Positions 51,741 through 63,473 are shown, counted from the stretch's first letter. The stretch: 64,000 nucleotides of DNA from Angiostrongylus vasorum (GCA_018806985.1 JADANN010000335.1:1116001-1180000), one strand, 5' to 3'. Made by a program: numbers and translations. The notes: generated from the sequence alone by a model not told the origin.

Positions 51741-52124
51741 CTACAAGCTTTCGTTTAGCTTCGGGATGTGTGGTCTATATATTTTTCCATTAATGCGCTT
51801 GCAGGAGGTTGATACGAGATGTTTATTGTGGCTAAAGGTCTGGCGAATTCGCGCTTCGTAGAGATGCAATGATTCTACTCCTGTATTCACAGCGTTTTCG
51901 TCCTCCTCGTCTAAACCAATGGATAAAACAAAACAAATAGTAGTTTTCATTTTGGAACACCTTTAAATATTGTACGTGACACATTCATCAGTGCAAATTT
52001 CACAATTCAGATCTTCGAACATCTCATTCCCTCTCTCAGCGAGTTTATCAGCAACGTAGGCATTCTTGTGGATTCCAGTTGACTCAGGCACTATGCAAGC
52101 GAAGTATTGTAGTGTTCCACCAGC
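51741..52124 (-). CDS. Candidate 3' exons of an unknown gene
   Basis: Two protein-like - strand segments. From 52124 (acceptor CAATCATAG directly upstream, where an in-frame stop forces entry) it reads GGTLQYFACIVPESTGIHKN and AYVADKLAERGNEMFEDLN. From 51910 (acceptor TTGGTTTAG) it reads EEDENAVNTGVESLHLYEAR and ends PKLNESL with a stop at 51743-51741. A donor GTGAAA near 52000, or GTGTCA downstream, could join them in phase through a small intron. No 5' exons were confirmed and no family is recognised. Confidence 0.4.
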
Positions 52125-52129
52125 CTATG

Positions 52130-52380
52130 ATTGCAAGAAGGCGATGAGATTGACTTCTGGTATTACGACAGTAGTTATCATGTGTAGTTATCACTGTTAC
52201 CGTTTATGGCAGTCATTGGAGCCGTGATTATAAGCAGCGGAAGGTCTTCACATTAGCTTATTTGTTTGGAATCTCTCAAGCCCATTCGGAGGCGAATTAC
52301 AACATTTTCAAAACTGACGGCTGAAAATCCCTCTCCGTTGATGGAAAAAGAGGTCGTTTCCAAATCGTTTGCTTTTATTA
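52130..52380 (-). repeat. Diverged repeat pair, right copy
   Basis: The - strand aligns to 4563-4797. It sits just upstream of the candidate exon at 52124. A - strand frame at about 52440-52285 (for example FSINGEGFSAVSFENVVIRL) is open, then stops. Confidence 0.45.
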
Positions 52381-52689
52381 TCAATTTACCGCCAACGAGA
52401 AGTTTTCTTGTGGTCAAAAATAACACCATGAATTAATTCTATTTGATAAAAAGATAAGGTGGTAGTGTTTATGTAAACACATGCTTCATTGTGTATGTTT
52501 ACACTATTTTTCTACTTTTATTTGGTCCGTCTTAACGTCTACTTTGCTTATCCCAGTACTTCTCACATTCGATTCGTTTCTTCGCATCCATTGTCCATGA
52601 GGATCTTCCAACTTTTTACGTGTGAATTCAGTTGCTGCTTGAAGATTTTCATTTCATCTTGAATGTCGTAGAGTCCTGAGATGGCCGGG

Positions 52690-52858
52690 CTGGAGCGTTC
52701 TCAATTGCATTGCAGAGAGTGATTTTATCTCAAACAAGTCCAGTACCAATTTCCTGACCTCAGAGGGATAAGAGCCTTGGTTGGTCCAGAGCGGAATCGA
52801 ACTGACACCATGCTCGCGATGACGGACATCACTATTATTGTGCTATCCGCCCCTGAAT
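52690..52858 (-). mobile_element. tRNA-like SINE, second subfamily
   Basis: The - strand reads GGGGCGGATAGCACAATAAT, then a B-box GTTCGATTCCG. The body shares the family A block around the ACTTG...GGTACTGG segment. Confidence 0.65.
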
Positions 52859-52861
52859 GTA

Positions 52862-53820
52862 TATATACATTGTATAATACTATCAATTCGCGAAAAACCT
52901 TATCGACCTTCCAATTAAGTTGAAAATATATTGTTGTTCGTTGCTATTGTTTTTGTACTCCCAATGGTTCTAGTCAGAATTAGGTCCATTATAATCTCAA
53001 CAAAAAGAAGCAAGGACCGAAGGGCATATACGAAACGACGTCCTTGTCCAGGTGTGGAAAGGCTTTTGCGTTTCATTGGTGTCGGAATCTTTTCTCGTCG
53101 AATTTCGTCAAAACGAACAAGTTTTCTAATTCTTCACAGTGCACCCAGTTCGAATGTGATGAGTAGCGCATTTGCACTTGAAATTTGCTGAAACGCTGTT
53201 TTCTCCCTATCTCTTCAATAGAGGAGATAACGTGATCAACACGCGCGTTACACGATGCGTGATTTCCCTTGGTAGCCATGAGAGCAACGTGCACTCTGAC
53301 TGGGTCGACCGAATGTGGTTCAGCCCCCAAGGGTCGAGCACCATGCAAACGGCCTCAGACTTCAACGTTGTGGATAAGAAGGGTGACTGGCCTTGAAGCA
53401 ACGATATCATTGGAGTGATCCGAAAGGGTGAACAATAGAGGGGGCGGCAGAGTCCTCATTGTACGAGCCAGTAGCGAACAGCGGTGAATAATAGTAGGAC
53501 TTTTACACAGCTTTTAAGGTGAGACATGGAAGAATGGAATTTAGCAGAATGTTTGAATTACTGCATATTGAGGCTTGCAGAATTGAAACGAATTGGTTAC
53601 TGATAATGATTGCCCCTTTGAGTCACACATATTCAAGTATATGGGTAAATTTCTAGTGAATTGTAGTCTCTTGGCCATCTCAGTTATTAAAGCAAAAGAT
53701 TCTAAAATGTGATTAATTCTTCAAATTCCAGTGGCTTCCTTTGCTTCAGAAAGTAGTGTTCTCTATCCGCAGTCTGTTAACGGTGGGCTGCTCTGCAACT
53801 CCGACTTAATAGCATTTATG
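52862..53820. other. No gene confirmed
   Basis: Both strands are open in overlapping frames at 53070-53410, and one + strand frame ends FNVVDKKGDWP. There is no splice context or known family. Neither is called. Confidence 0.35.
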
Positions 53821-53824
53821 TCAG

Positions 53825-54226
53825 CAACTCCTCCCAACGCTTTACCGCCTCATCGTGGCTGGGAGGTATTTCTGAATGCCTGGCTGCGATGTACAGCGGG
53901 GGATTCATTTCCCGTGGAGTCTCCCAAGCTGAGAAGGAGTCGTTTCCACCAGGAAGCCCAGATAACAGCTAACGAATACCAGGAGCCACCACTGTCCTGG
54001 TATCAAACTAGTCGCATGGCGGCAAATTTCCTTCTTTTTCCACGAGGGCGACGACTGCTTGTGGTGGCGACGACCTGGGACAGACTTTGGCATGGCTGAC
54101 CACGGGACTCGAGCGAACCACAGTGGCTAAACTAGCAAAACTCCGAAAAAAGGAGGTCATGCTGGGGGCCCGCACAACCAGTGAGGACGGGCCGTCCAAG
54201 CAAGTAAATAAGTAAGTAAGTAAGTA
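53825..54226 (+). repeat. Family C repeat with (AAGT)n tail
   Basis: About 400 bp ending in several AAGT/AAAT units at 54200-54226, the clearest short-unit tail of the family. Confidence 0.8.
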
Positions 54227-54487
54227 TGTCAGCAGCCACAGGTAGTTAGAAGTACTATAGGCCATATTTGCTTTACAAAATATGATTTGAATGGAAGGGG
54301 GCAACGTTACGCATCCCTGGTAGAAGATTGTGCTCGTTTGTCGTATTTCAGCCAAAAGGGTGTTCTAAAATTGCCTCTTTGTCATGATGACCAATGTTGG
54401 CCGGTAGAGACCTTTCTCAATAAATTTGGTCCTGCTATGGATCCTCTGAAAAAAATAGCATTCAAATTAATACCCGTATTTCTTCAA

Positions 54488-54775
54488 GCGGAATTCGTGT
54501 AGCGCAATGGTTATAAGTGCTGTGAATTACACAATTAGCCTCAAGTTCGGTTGCGGACTCCGTCTCACTAAGCTTCACATCCCATTTAGGTTAGCAAGTT
54601 GCTACCAGAGTTATCTGGAAGGATAGCAATAAGAACTTTACACATGGGTAGGCAAAAGGAAGTCACTGCACAGGCCAGAAATACATTCACTTGGTTCTGC
54701 AATTGTCGACCAAACATAGCGCACCTTCCAGTCTTGGATCAACGTCGAGCGCTTTATTCTCTGGCTTTATCTCGC
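54488..54775 (+). mobile_element. Family A-like SINE, diverged
   Basis: A-box GTGTAGCGCAATGGTTATAA, B-box CAAGTTCGGTTGCGGACTCC, then a diverged family A body ending GATCAACGTCGAGCGC. Confidence 0.65.
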
Positions 54776-55099
54776 CAACTGTTAACACATTAAGAGTAGG
54801 TCTTAGGCACTTAAGTTTTATATTGCGAACCAGTTTGTATGTCTGAAATGAGTGGAAATTCAAGGCCCAGACGATCGGGAGGTACTCATTAGGTAGTTTA
54901 TTAGGAATTGACATGTCATGCTCTTGTGTTCCAGTTGGATTTATATACTCCACAATAACCGTTATGAAAAGATTACTAATCTACTGCAAACCTGTATGTG
55001 CTAGAGTGTTTCCTGCCTATTTCAGAACTAGAAGTATTTATCCGTTAAGATAGTGAGTTATTATTGAAAAACTGCGAAACCTTTATGGAAGTGGTTCAG

Positions 55100-55335
55100 A
55101 GTTGGAGTACAGTGATAACACCTATCATCTGAACTACAGCATTACTGTCAGGTTTGCACGCCTCGTTCGTGCAGTGTTCAGCAGAAAAAGATCCATCTCG
55201 ATACGACTGCAAAGACGCCACATCGAGAAAACAAACAGCCGTGGACCATCGACATAGATCGTCGCCTCTGATAAAGAACGTCGAAACGTTAGCAGAGTAA
55301 ATCTATTTATCAACTCCATGTAAGCATAACAATTT
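55100..55335 (+). repeat. Family D repeat
   Basis: Shares the CATCGAGAAAAC...GTGGACCATCGA region with 41330-41620. Hammerhead-like motif at 55264-55296, then a TTATCAACTCCATGTAAG tail. Confidence 0.65.
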
Positions 55336-55564
55336 AAATAGGTACTCCAGCAATATTTTAATCATGGCTGTTACAGGCGGCAGCTATAATACTGGTGCTA
55401 TAAATTTTAAGCTGCACCATCTTCTTTTTTACTCACCAAAGGCAACTGACATGCCTGTGTGCTTCTTCTCAATTCGTAATGGTGTTCAAAGGCCGTCATA
55501 ACTATTTACTTGCTTGGAGTTTGAAGGTATGGCTAATCTACTACCGTTATTACTGTTGCCACCC

Positions 55565-58500
55565 AGAGAAATGTTCTCCTTCACAGAGGGACCTCTTGTC
55601 GATTAATAGCAAGAAAACGCGGCGCGTCCACAGGTGGCGGATCGGGCCTTTATAGCAGACCAAAAGCGACCTTCGCATCCCTGAGACGCTTGGATGGACA
55701 CCCTTTTTCTGCTCAGCCGATTTGGCCCCCTACCTTCTATATTTACGAAGGCGCATCCATGCATGCTTAAGTGGATGTGTTCTTGTTTATGCAGATTGTA
55801 TTCTAGGGAGTCAGTTCGGCCAAAAGACTGCAATAAAGTGACAGGTAACTATGTATACGGGAGGCAGTTAGGGAGCCGCCTCCAACAAATAAGCTCCGTG
55901 TCTACTCTGCGTGTGAGACTGACACGCACACGTGAGTTTACCCAGCCCACGTTTAGAGCTCAGCAAGCTATAAGTGGTTATAGAAAAGCTAAACGCATTA
56001 AAATAAAGGGACCTCATTCCTTTGACCCCGAAAGAGCACTCGATTCGGCAGCGTTGAGTAGGGCGAGCACGGAGAGGCTGCTAAAATCTCAGGGTCATTC
56101 TAAGCTGCCTAAATCGCACAGAACTAAGGTGACGCTCTTTACCTACAATGCGCGTACATTTGCATCCGAGTTCTCGATGGAAGACTTAGTGATGCAAGCG
56201 AGAAAGATAAGGTAAGACGTCATCGGCCTGGCTGAGACGAGACGACGCCACCCATTGAACGCCGTCTATGACACCGAAGAAGAACTGTTCCTCGGAGACA
56301 CGCCACAGTAAAGGAGTCTGCGGCGTCGGCGTTCTCGTCAATATGAGTTTATCCATGAACATCAATTCATCCGAACAACTAACAACCCGAATCGGACGTT
56401 TGCGATTAAAAAAAATGTGGAGCAATACCGGCTTTGACAATCTTCATCGTTTACGCGCCGACATCAAACTATGGCGAAGAAGAAGTCGAAGCATTCTATA
56501 TGGACTTGGAGAAGTTCTACAGAGAACACCACACATTCTTCAAGGTCATCATTGGAGATTTCAACTCCAAGACTGGACCAAGAAGAACGCCTGAAGAACG
56601 TCACATTGGGACCCACGGATTGGAATGGGACGAACAAGGTGAGCTGCTTTCTGAGTTTTTCGCGAAGACCAACGCCACCCATAGTATCTACCTATTCCAG
56701 AAGCCCCACCTCCAATGCGGGCCGTGGACTCTCCCAGTGGAGAGTTCCATAACAAAGAACACCACATCATAGGAAATCGAAGGGTTTTGCCTTACCGATG
56801 TCGCCGTTGTCACAAAGTTCTACACGGGATCAGACCGTCACCGCCATCACCTCCTTCGTGCAAGATTTCACTTTTTCGAGGAAAGGAAAAAAAACTACAA
56901 AATTCAAAAGAAGAAGTCACAAAACCATCATAAACTGGGATTTGTTCAACAATTCATTAATCTGTTGTTGGGAAGATGCCGTTCGTAACATCGACGTGGG
57001 ATGTGATCGGCTCATTCAACATCTAAAAACATAAACAAGAAAACAAATATGAGAGTGCGAAAATCACCAAGAGACGTCTGTTTCCAGAAACACTCGACCT
57101 CATACGCCAGCGTGGAATCGCACGAGCTGCACGCAACCGCGACTTAACGTCCGAATTTGCAAAACAATGCAGACAAGTGATAGATGAAGATCTTAAAGAG
57201 AGAAGAGCAGCAGTTACGGTCAAAGCTGCAGATGCTGCGAAAAGCATTTTTCAAACCCACCGAATCTTCGCTATTTACAAAACCACGGTGATTGCACTTC
57301 AACGCCCAGACTTAACAGTTACAGGTCCAGAAAATCAACAGAGAAAATCATCCACTATTGCTACTAGGATCTCTTCAATTTCAACATCCTTCTATCCTTG
57401 ATATGAAATAAAGGAGGATGGATATCTAGCACCACCGGTTCTTCTTTCCGAAACCCGACGTGGTATTTCGTTTGTGAAAAAACGAACAGCACCAGGTCCG
57501 GAAAAGATAAGATCTCAACACCTGAAGAACCTTCCGCTACTCCTCATAAACACACTGGCTCGGCTCTTCACAAGCTGCCTGTCTGAATGCAAGGTCCTTA
57601 CTCAGTGGACGACCAACGAGATATTGCTATTGTTCAAGAAGGGCGACTTCCACGATATCGGCAAATATAGCCCAATCTGTTACTGTCATTCGTATACAAA
57701 CTTTTCAGTCGATTCATCCTAGATACGATTAACAGAACACTGGATTAAGGACAACCATGTGAGCAAGCATGGTTTCGAGGAGGATTCAGTGTAGTGGACT
57801 ACATGCGCACAATAACAAGGCTCGTTGAAGTGCCGCGAGAGCACAAGAGACCGCTCTGCCTCGCATTCATGGTTTAAGGAAAGATTTTTGATTTAGATGA
57901 GACAGAAGTAGTCATGGAAGCGCTGGACAACCAGGGCGTTCCCACTTAGTATATTCTTATGCAAATGTGTATTCTAATAATAATAATAATATAACATATA
58001 ATATGTATTCTATAGTACAATCTTTGTAGCGTTCAAAAAAAATTTTACAAACAAATTCTCATTATTCTGCCAAGAAATTGCCATCGACATCAAAACGACT
58101 AGGCAAGCAATCACCAAAATTATTCCGTTCTTATAACACTAAACATTAACCAAGCCTTACAAATGCTTGCCGACTTTAATAAAGCCTGTTAAAAATTGGT
58201 CTTCGACTAAATCTCATAAAAAACGATGTTCATGACGAACCGATTGGTTACGTATGCCCCATTCATGCTTAACAGAGCGAATATCTCAGGGAACCGATCG
58301 GTCACGTATGACCCTATTCATGCTTAACGGAGTGAATATCTCCGAATGCTCCAGTTACGTCTATCTACGTCGGGAAATCAACATGATGAAGAACTTAGCT
58401 TTGGAGTTGAGCAGGAGGAAACGAGCGGTTTGGGAGCTTTCAAAAGCATCGAGTATGTAGTAAAGAGAAAAAAAGAACACCTAAACCCGCCCCCATCTTC

Positions 58501-58665
58501 TCGACCTCACGATTCTTCGATACTTAACATAAACACCAGAATCCTTATAGTTGCGTAAGCAAGAAGAAAGACCACTCAGCATTATTGCTGGTCAGATGCC
58601 GAGAGGACCATGCTAAGAGAAGACAGGAATTACTGGCAAAGAAGAGAGCATTGACTAATCGGATT
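55565..58665 (+). mobile_element. RTE-type retrotransposon, copy 3 (broken)
   Basis: The best-preserved copy. N-terminal region 55694-56215 (VTLFTYNARTFASEFSMEDL), then an AP-endonuclease domain at 56434-56772 ([20 protein letters not shown], then [19 protein letters not shown]). RT start at 57474-57722 (RTAPGPEKIRSQHLKNLPLL, then KGDFHDIGKYSPIC), and a C-terminal region at 58254-58460 (NISECSSYVYLRREINMMKN). The central RT part (57900-58150) is truncated, with an AT-rich (TAA)n patch at 57975-58010 and no clear FADD box. Inactive. Confidence 0.85.
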
Positions 58666-59440
58666 ACTACTGTACAGGTGTTCTCTCACTTTCATTTAAT
58701 TTATATTTACTGATTATCTCACAGCAAAAAAATTAACAGCTTTAGCTTGAGGTGCTTTGAAAGCTAATAGTAGTCCTGCAAATAGGCTATAGCCTTTGAG
58801 ACCGACTGAAAGATGAATGCCTCCAGCGAGCACTACGTATGCTTCCTTGAAACACTGAATCCACCGATTCTACAAATTCAATCACAACGGGTTTTAGAAA
58901 CCTCTGAAGAACTACTGTAAATTCTCTCAGTAAACCCTTTCGAAGCTTCTCTCTCCCCAATAATCTTTAAACACGGACACACAAAGAAGAGGTAGTTCTT
59001 GAGAACATTGGTAGAAAAGATCGGTAGGAAAAGTACAACGTAAAACAACTCTGCAGGACAGCAGTTCATGCTGCTTTCTTATTTACGCAGCTTTTACGGT
59101 TAGTTCCCTGTTTCTATTCCTGTATATTCCTGATGTGACTATCATGTAAACTCAGAAACGGTTGTATGAAGACCAAATGGAGTTGAGTTTGGTTAGCAAT
59201 AAGTGGTCATACTACATTTTAAAACTTCTTTGTTATCCAGTTTGTGTTTACGTGAACTCAAATCATTATCTAGGAACATAAGTAGTCAACCATAATAATA
59301 AATATATTTTCAAATATATTTAAATACATTTGTCAGTCTCGTCTAAGCTCAACAGTTTAAAAAACATGTTGATTATTCCATTACCGAGGTTAAATGACGG
59401 TCGGTTTGAAAATTGTTTCGCTGTTCGCCTTGTGCTAGCT
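58666..59440. other. No gene recognised
   Basis: AT-rich, no repeat family member seen. Confidence 0.4.
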
Positions 59441-59444
59441 CACA

Positions 59445-60055
59445 TAACACCGACTGCTGCAGGATGAATTGATTACCCGTTGAAAAACAAACCATCATCA
59501 ACGGATAGTCATACCAACAACAACAGCCATGTATAAAACGACACTGCCGGGTGTGCTTGCCTCATTCGTACGGTGTTCGCTGAAGAAGATCCCTTCTAGG
59601 TACGACGATGAAGGCGAGAAGAGCCACCTCGACATAGCGAACAACTGTGGCCCATCGACACGGATCATCGGCTCTGATGAAAACGAAGACGTCGAAACGT
59701 CAGCCCAAATAAATACATTTGTCAACCTCGTCTAAGCTCAACAATTTAAAAAACAACTGTTTTTTTCTTCTTGTTGGACTGTTAAGCAGAGATGAGGTTA
59801 TTATACAAGCTCTATTCGGCTAACGTTTCGACGTCTTCGTCTTCATCAGAGCCGATGATCCGTGTGGGTGGTCCACAGTTGTTCTTCTCGATATGGTGTT
59901 TTCGTCGTACTGACACGGATCTTCCAAAATGGAGCATCTCTCGAATGAGGCGTACTCACATGGGGATGCTCTTTTATACAAAGCGACTTTGATACGACTA
60001 TCCGTTGGTAATAGTTTATTTTTCAACAGATAATCCATCCTGTAACGGCCTGTAT
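59445..60055. repeat. Family D inverted pair
   Basis: A + strand copy (59445-59745, motif 59669-59706) is followed by a - strand copy (59800-60055, motif 59817-59857). On its strand the latter has the cleanest core: CTGATGA, helix GACG-AAGA-CGTC, then GAAAC. Confidence 0.72.
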
Positions 60056-60129
60056 TATACTAGTTAACACATAGCGAAGATTAGCACAATATTTGCCTAA
60101 AAGTTATTGTTTTGCTACGAAATTATTGG

Positions 60130-60305
60130 CATCACTGACATCCTCGATCTGGCCATGCGTAAACTGTGAGCCCCCGTAAAGGATAATCGCGCTTCGATCT
60201 GGCCTTAAGGTGCAACTATTGCAAATATCTCAGCATCGCTGTGGTTCTATTTCACCTAATACCCTGCCATGAAAAATTAATGGGCAGTGGATAAGAAGTT
60301 ATACA
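60130..60305 (+). repeat. Family B, single + arm
   Basis: tRNA-like core with the CGCTTCGATCTGGCC B-box and the terminal ATACCCTGCCATGAAAAATT segment. No mirror-image partner, unlike most copies. Confidence 0.65.
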
Positions 60306-60309
60306 TAGA

Positions 60310-61230
60310 TAATACATTTAGCACTGCACATAAAGGGCAGTGATAGAGACGCCGTTTATAAATGCAAGACTCTCGTTCCTTCCAGGATTGGCTAGACAAA
60401 GCGTCCAAGCCTTCCTACACTCTAAGGTAGGGATGTTGGTAGCCAATTTCTCTCCTAAGCTTTTTGCTCTCCAAAAATCTGGCGACTACCTGTATTGAAG
60501 ATTGCGGACGCTCGTCTACTCTTTCTCGGGATTGGAGAATCGACTGTACCAACACTTAATAACATTCGTAGAAAAGGTCGATATGTGTAAGTAACAGGCG
60601 AACGCACTCCCGAGAATGCGAAGACCTCAGTGTGATAGGATATGTGATAGGTACAATGAAAAGAATCGAATGGTAAAAGTGTCAAGATTCACACAATATG
60701 TCGGGTCGTTTGAAAAAAGGGAATTTCTGCTGTGGAAGGTGAGTGACAGAAAGTAGCTCAATCTCATTGGATGAAATTTCCCTCCCGCTTTCTATTTCAT
60801 TGCTTTCCATTATTTGAAACTATTTGGCTAAAAACTTTAGCCATAAACCGTTTACGATCGGCGTCAATGGATATATTTATTCCGCTCTGGATTGCTGGAG
60901 AAGAAAGATGAATTGCACAGGTGCAGGCAGTTTCATTCCTCCCTCAGTAGTTTAAAATTTAGTACATGAATAGCCTAGCTCTGAGTAGTAATTTGGAATA
61001 GTGATGGCCTTTTTTTCGTTTTTTAGTAGTGATTGCAGTTCAGATTCAGCACCTACTCGATCCTCATGTTTAAGGGTTATCCGATAGAGCATGAGAAACG
61101 GTCGAAAGCGAAACTCGGATTATCTGTAGCAATTCGGGGGATAAGACAAAATTCTAGTAACAGCGAACTGTTCAATGGACAGAGACCCTGCTCCTTCTTC
61201 TACCTAGTCGTCCAATTTTCGAATATCATA
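60310..61230. other. No gene recognised
   Basis: No repeat or exon identified. Confidence 0.4.
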
Positions 61231-61235
61231 AAAAA

Positions 61236-61500
61236 TAAAGGATAAAGCCCTCGGCTTTGATCAATCCCCTAAGGGATGCGCCATGCATTCTTCACGAAGC
61301 ATCGTTGGAGGTGATTGAATGCATATCTGGCCTTTACAATGACCCGCGGTGGCCTATCGATATAACGAGACAGTGCTGCTATCCTCCTAGACAAGTCTGG
61401 TACCAATTTGCCAAACTCGGAAGAATGGAAGGTTTGGTGAACTGCGGGCGCGGGAGCGATCCCATGTGGCGCCTCCCACCACACCTGCACACACGCCACG
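61236..61500 (-). mobile_element. Family A tRNA-derived SINE
   Basis: Body and 3' end intact on the - strand. The tRNA-like end has a small deletion in the B-box region. Confidence 0.82.
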
Positions 61501-61845
61501 TGCATTCTGAATATCACAGCTGGTAAAATGTTGGTGAGATTGTTTGGAACGCAGGTTTTTCACTTTAATAACAACCGAAGTTGTTCCTCATATTTTCCTT
61601 CAGTGGTCATTATTTTCCTGGCGAGCAGTCTCCAGTTGAGTAGTAGGCATGAAATGTAACTATGTGTAAATACAACTCATATAGATTCAACTTGATCGAC
61701 TAGACGTAAAAATGAGATGTAAATTGATAGAATCTTTCAATTCGTTATGAACGTAGATATGTTACATATTACATTGGTACTTTTGTTTTTGAAACTGCTA
61801 GTCACATAAATCCGCGTTGATTTTTTTGACAGCTATCTCATTCAT

Positions 61846-62118
61846 GTGGCGCGTGGGGTGTAGTGATCCGAGGCGCTGTGCAACACAACGTGGAATGGAT
61901 CACCGCGCCCATGTACCACCATGCTTTCCATCACTCCTGAGTAGCCAAATTGGTACCAGACTTGGCTGGGAGGATAGCAGCACTGCCTCGATAAATCGGT
62001 AGGCCACCTCGAGTCATTGTAAAGGCCAGATACGCATTCAGTCATCTTAAAACGATGCTTAATGAAGTCCAATGCATAGCACATCCTTCAAGGACTGATC
62101 AACACCAAGAGCTTTTTT
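61846..62118 (+). mobile_element. Family A tRNA-derived SINE
   Basis: A near-complete copy with GGCGCGTGGGGTGTAGTGAT as its A-box region. Ends at GATCAACACCAAGAGC. Confidence 0.82.
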
Positions 62119-62267
62119 AACTTTATTTCATTCACATGTATCCACAACTGAAGCAATCGTTTACTGAAGAGAGCATGAGAGGTTCCTGTACAATATAGTG
62201 GATGCAGAACACGATATATCATTTCTTTTGTCTGGTATGTTGATACAAAGCCACCATCGCTATTTTA

Positions 62268-62484
62268 TTCCGTTATCGTCTTTACGTAGTGGTGTTCATG
62301 CATGAGTAAAAGTGATGTAAAGCGCACGGCAACTTCTCTATGCATGGTTTCTTTAGTAAGGAGGAACTTGGTCTTTTCATCGTGAACTCCCACCACGTGT
62401 AAAATCATGACGAAAGTTGCTTTCGTTTCAGAGAACGTGCTAGGAGGTGAATCTTCCGAAGATTCACTTCCAGGTGTCTGCGGT
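62268..62484 (-). CDS. Candidate terminal exon of a right-edge gene
   Basis: After acceptor GACCGCAG the - strand reads TPGSESSEDSPPSTFSETKA, then TFVMILHVVGVHDEKTKFLL, and ends YVKTITE with a stop. It may belong to the gene starting at 63859. The join is not established and the family is unknown. Confidence 0.35.
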
Positions 62485-62499
62485 CGCAATTAGGAGACA

Positions 62500-63470
62500 T
62501 TCCAGTAACACAATTTACGAGCTCAGGGAATTGTTTACCACATGAAAAGGAGAAATTGCGCGGAGATCCTACACTTCGAATCGACGTAAATGAACATTGA
62601 ATCTAAAATAGCGTCTATGTAAATCATCTCATGTCGCATAAGGACTCAGTTAAACTGTGCAATGACCAGTCCGCTTTTGCTCAAGATCACGTGCATTTTC
62701 ACATTTTTGAATTATTAGATGGGATATATTTCGTAAACGACTACTGCCCTAAAGTAGAACAGCAGGAAACATGCCTGTTACAATAAGATTGGTTTCTGAG
62801 CGTACAAATACACTAGCTTACTCTGTTGGTGGTCATTGTCGCACAACCCCTGAAGCCAAGCAGTTGCACGCGTCTCTTACGAACTTGGAATCTTTAATCG
62901 TCTGTAGACTAGCTTATTGGGTCCAAAATTGAGATGATGTCATCTTCCTTTTTGTTGATACAACTATTTCAGTGTTTATTACTCATTTTAACGGTAATCT
63001 ATTAAACACAAACATTATCTTGGTATACGGAAAAAACATAGCCAATAAAAATATCACAGATTAGGTAGAGTGAAGTAGGTCGAATCATTTAACAAAAGTA
63101 ATAATGTAAAACAACGATAGAATTATTTACAGTCAACTGCCAGCTTTCTAATTTCGGAATATTTGCTCAGCTTTATCCTTGCGGCAAAAGAACTTCTTAT
63201 TGATTGCTTTAAAACTCTCAATAGACTATCAACAACTACATACGGTCTGCACTTTCTGGTCTAACTTGTCTCGAAAACATAATAAGTTTATAACCTTACT
63301 ATATTGTTGTTATTAGTTCACTAATCTTATTCCATTTCGTTGCAATCTAGCAGAACCGATATGAGGTCGCTTGCCTGCTACCTGTTGGTTTCTTTCTCAA
63401 TCAGATCTCAAGTGTCAATCAATCCATAAAATCTCCTTGCTTTTGTATACCTAAGTGGGAGCGTTTGATA
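62500..63470. other. No feature recognised
   Basis: AT-rich. If the candidate right-edge gene is real, this would be its intron. Confidence 0.35.
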
Positions 63471-63473
63471 ATA

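Noticed and set aside
53070..53410. Overlapping open frames on both strands
   Set aside because: No start, splice context or recognisable family on either strand; I could not choose one.
25009..61500. Functional tRNA genes at the tRNA-like segments
   Set aside because: A and B boxes are present, but the segments cannot close an acceptor stem and are followed by a common body in every copy. They are SINE heads.
62449..62469. 10-bp-arm inverted repeat around TGAATCTTC
   Set aside because: It is a single short palindrome in a candidate exon with no partner sites. Likely chance.
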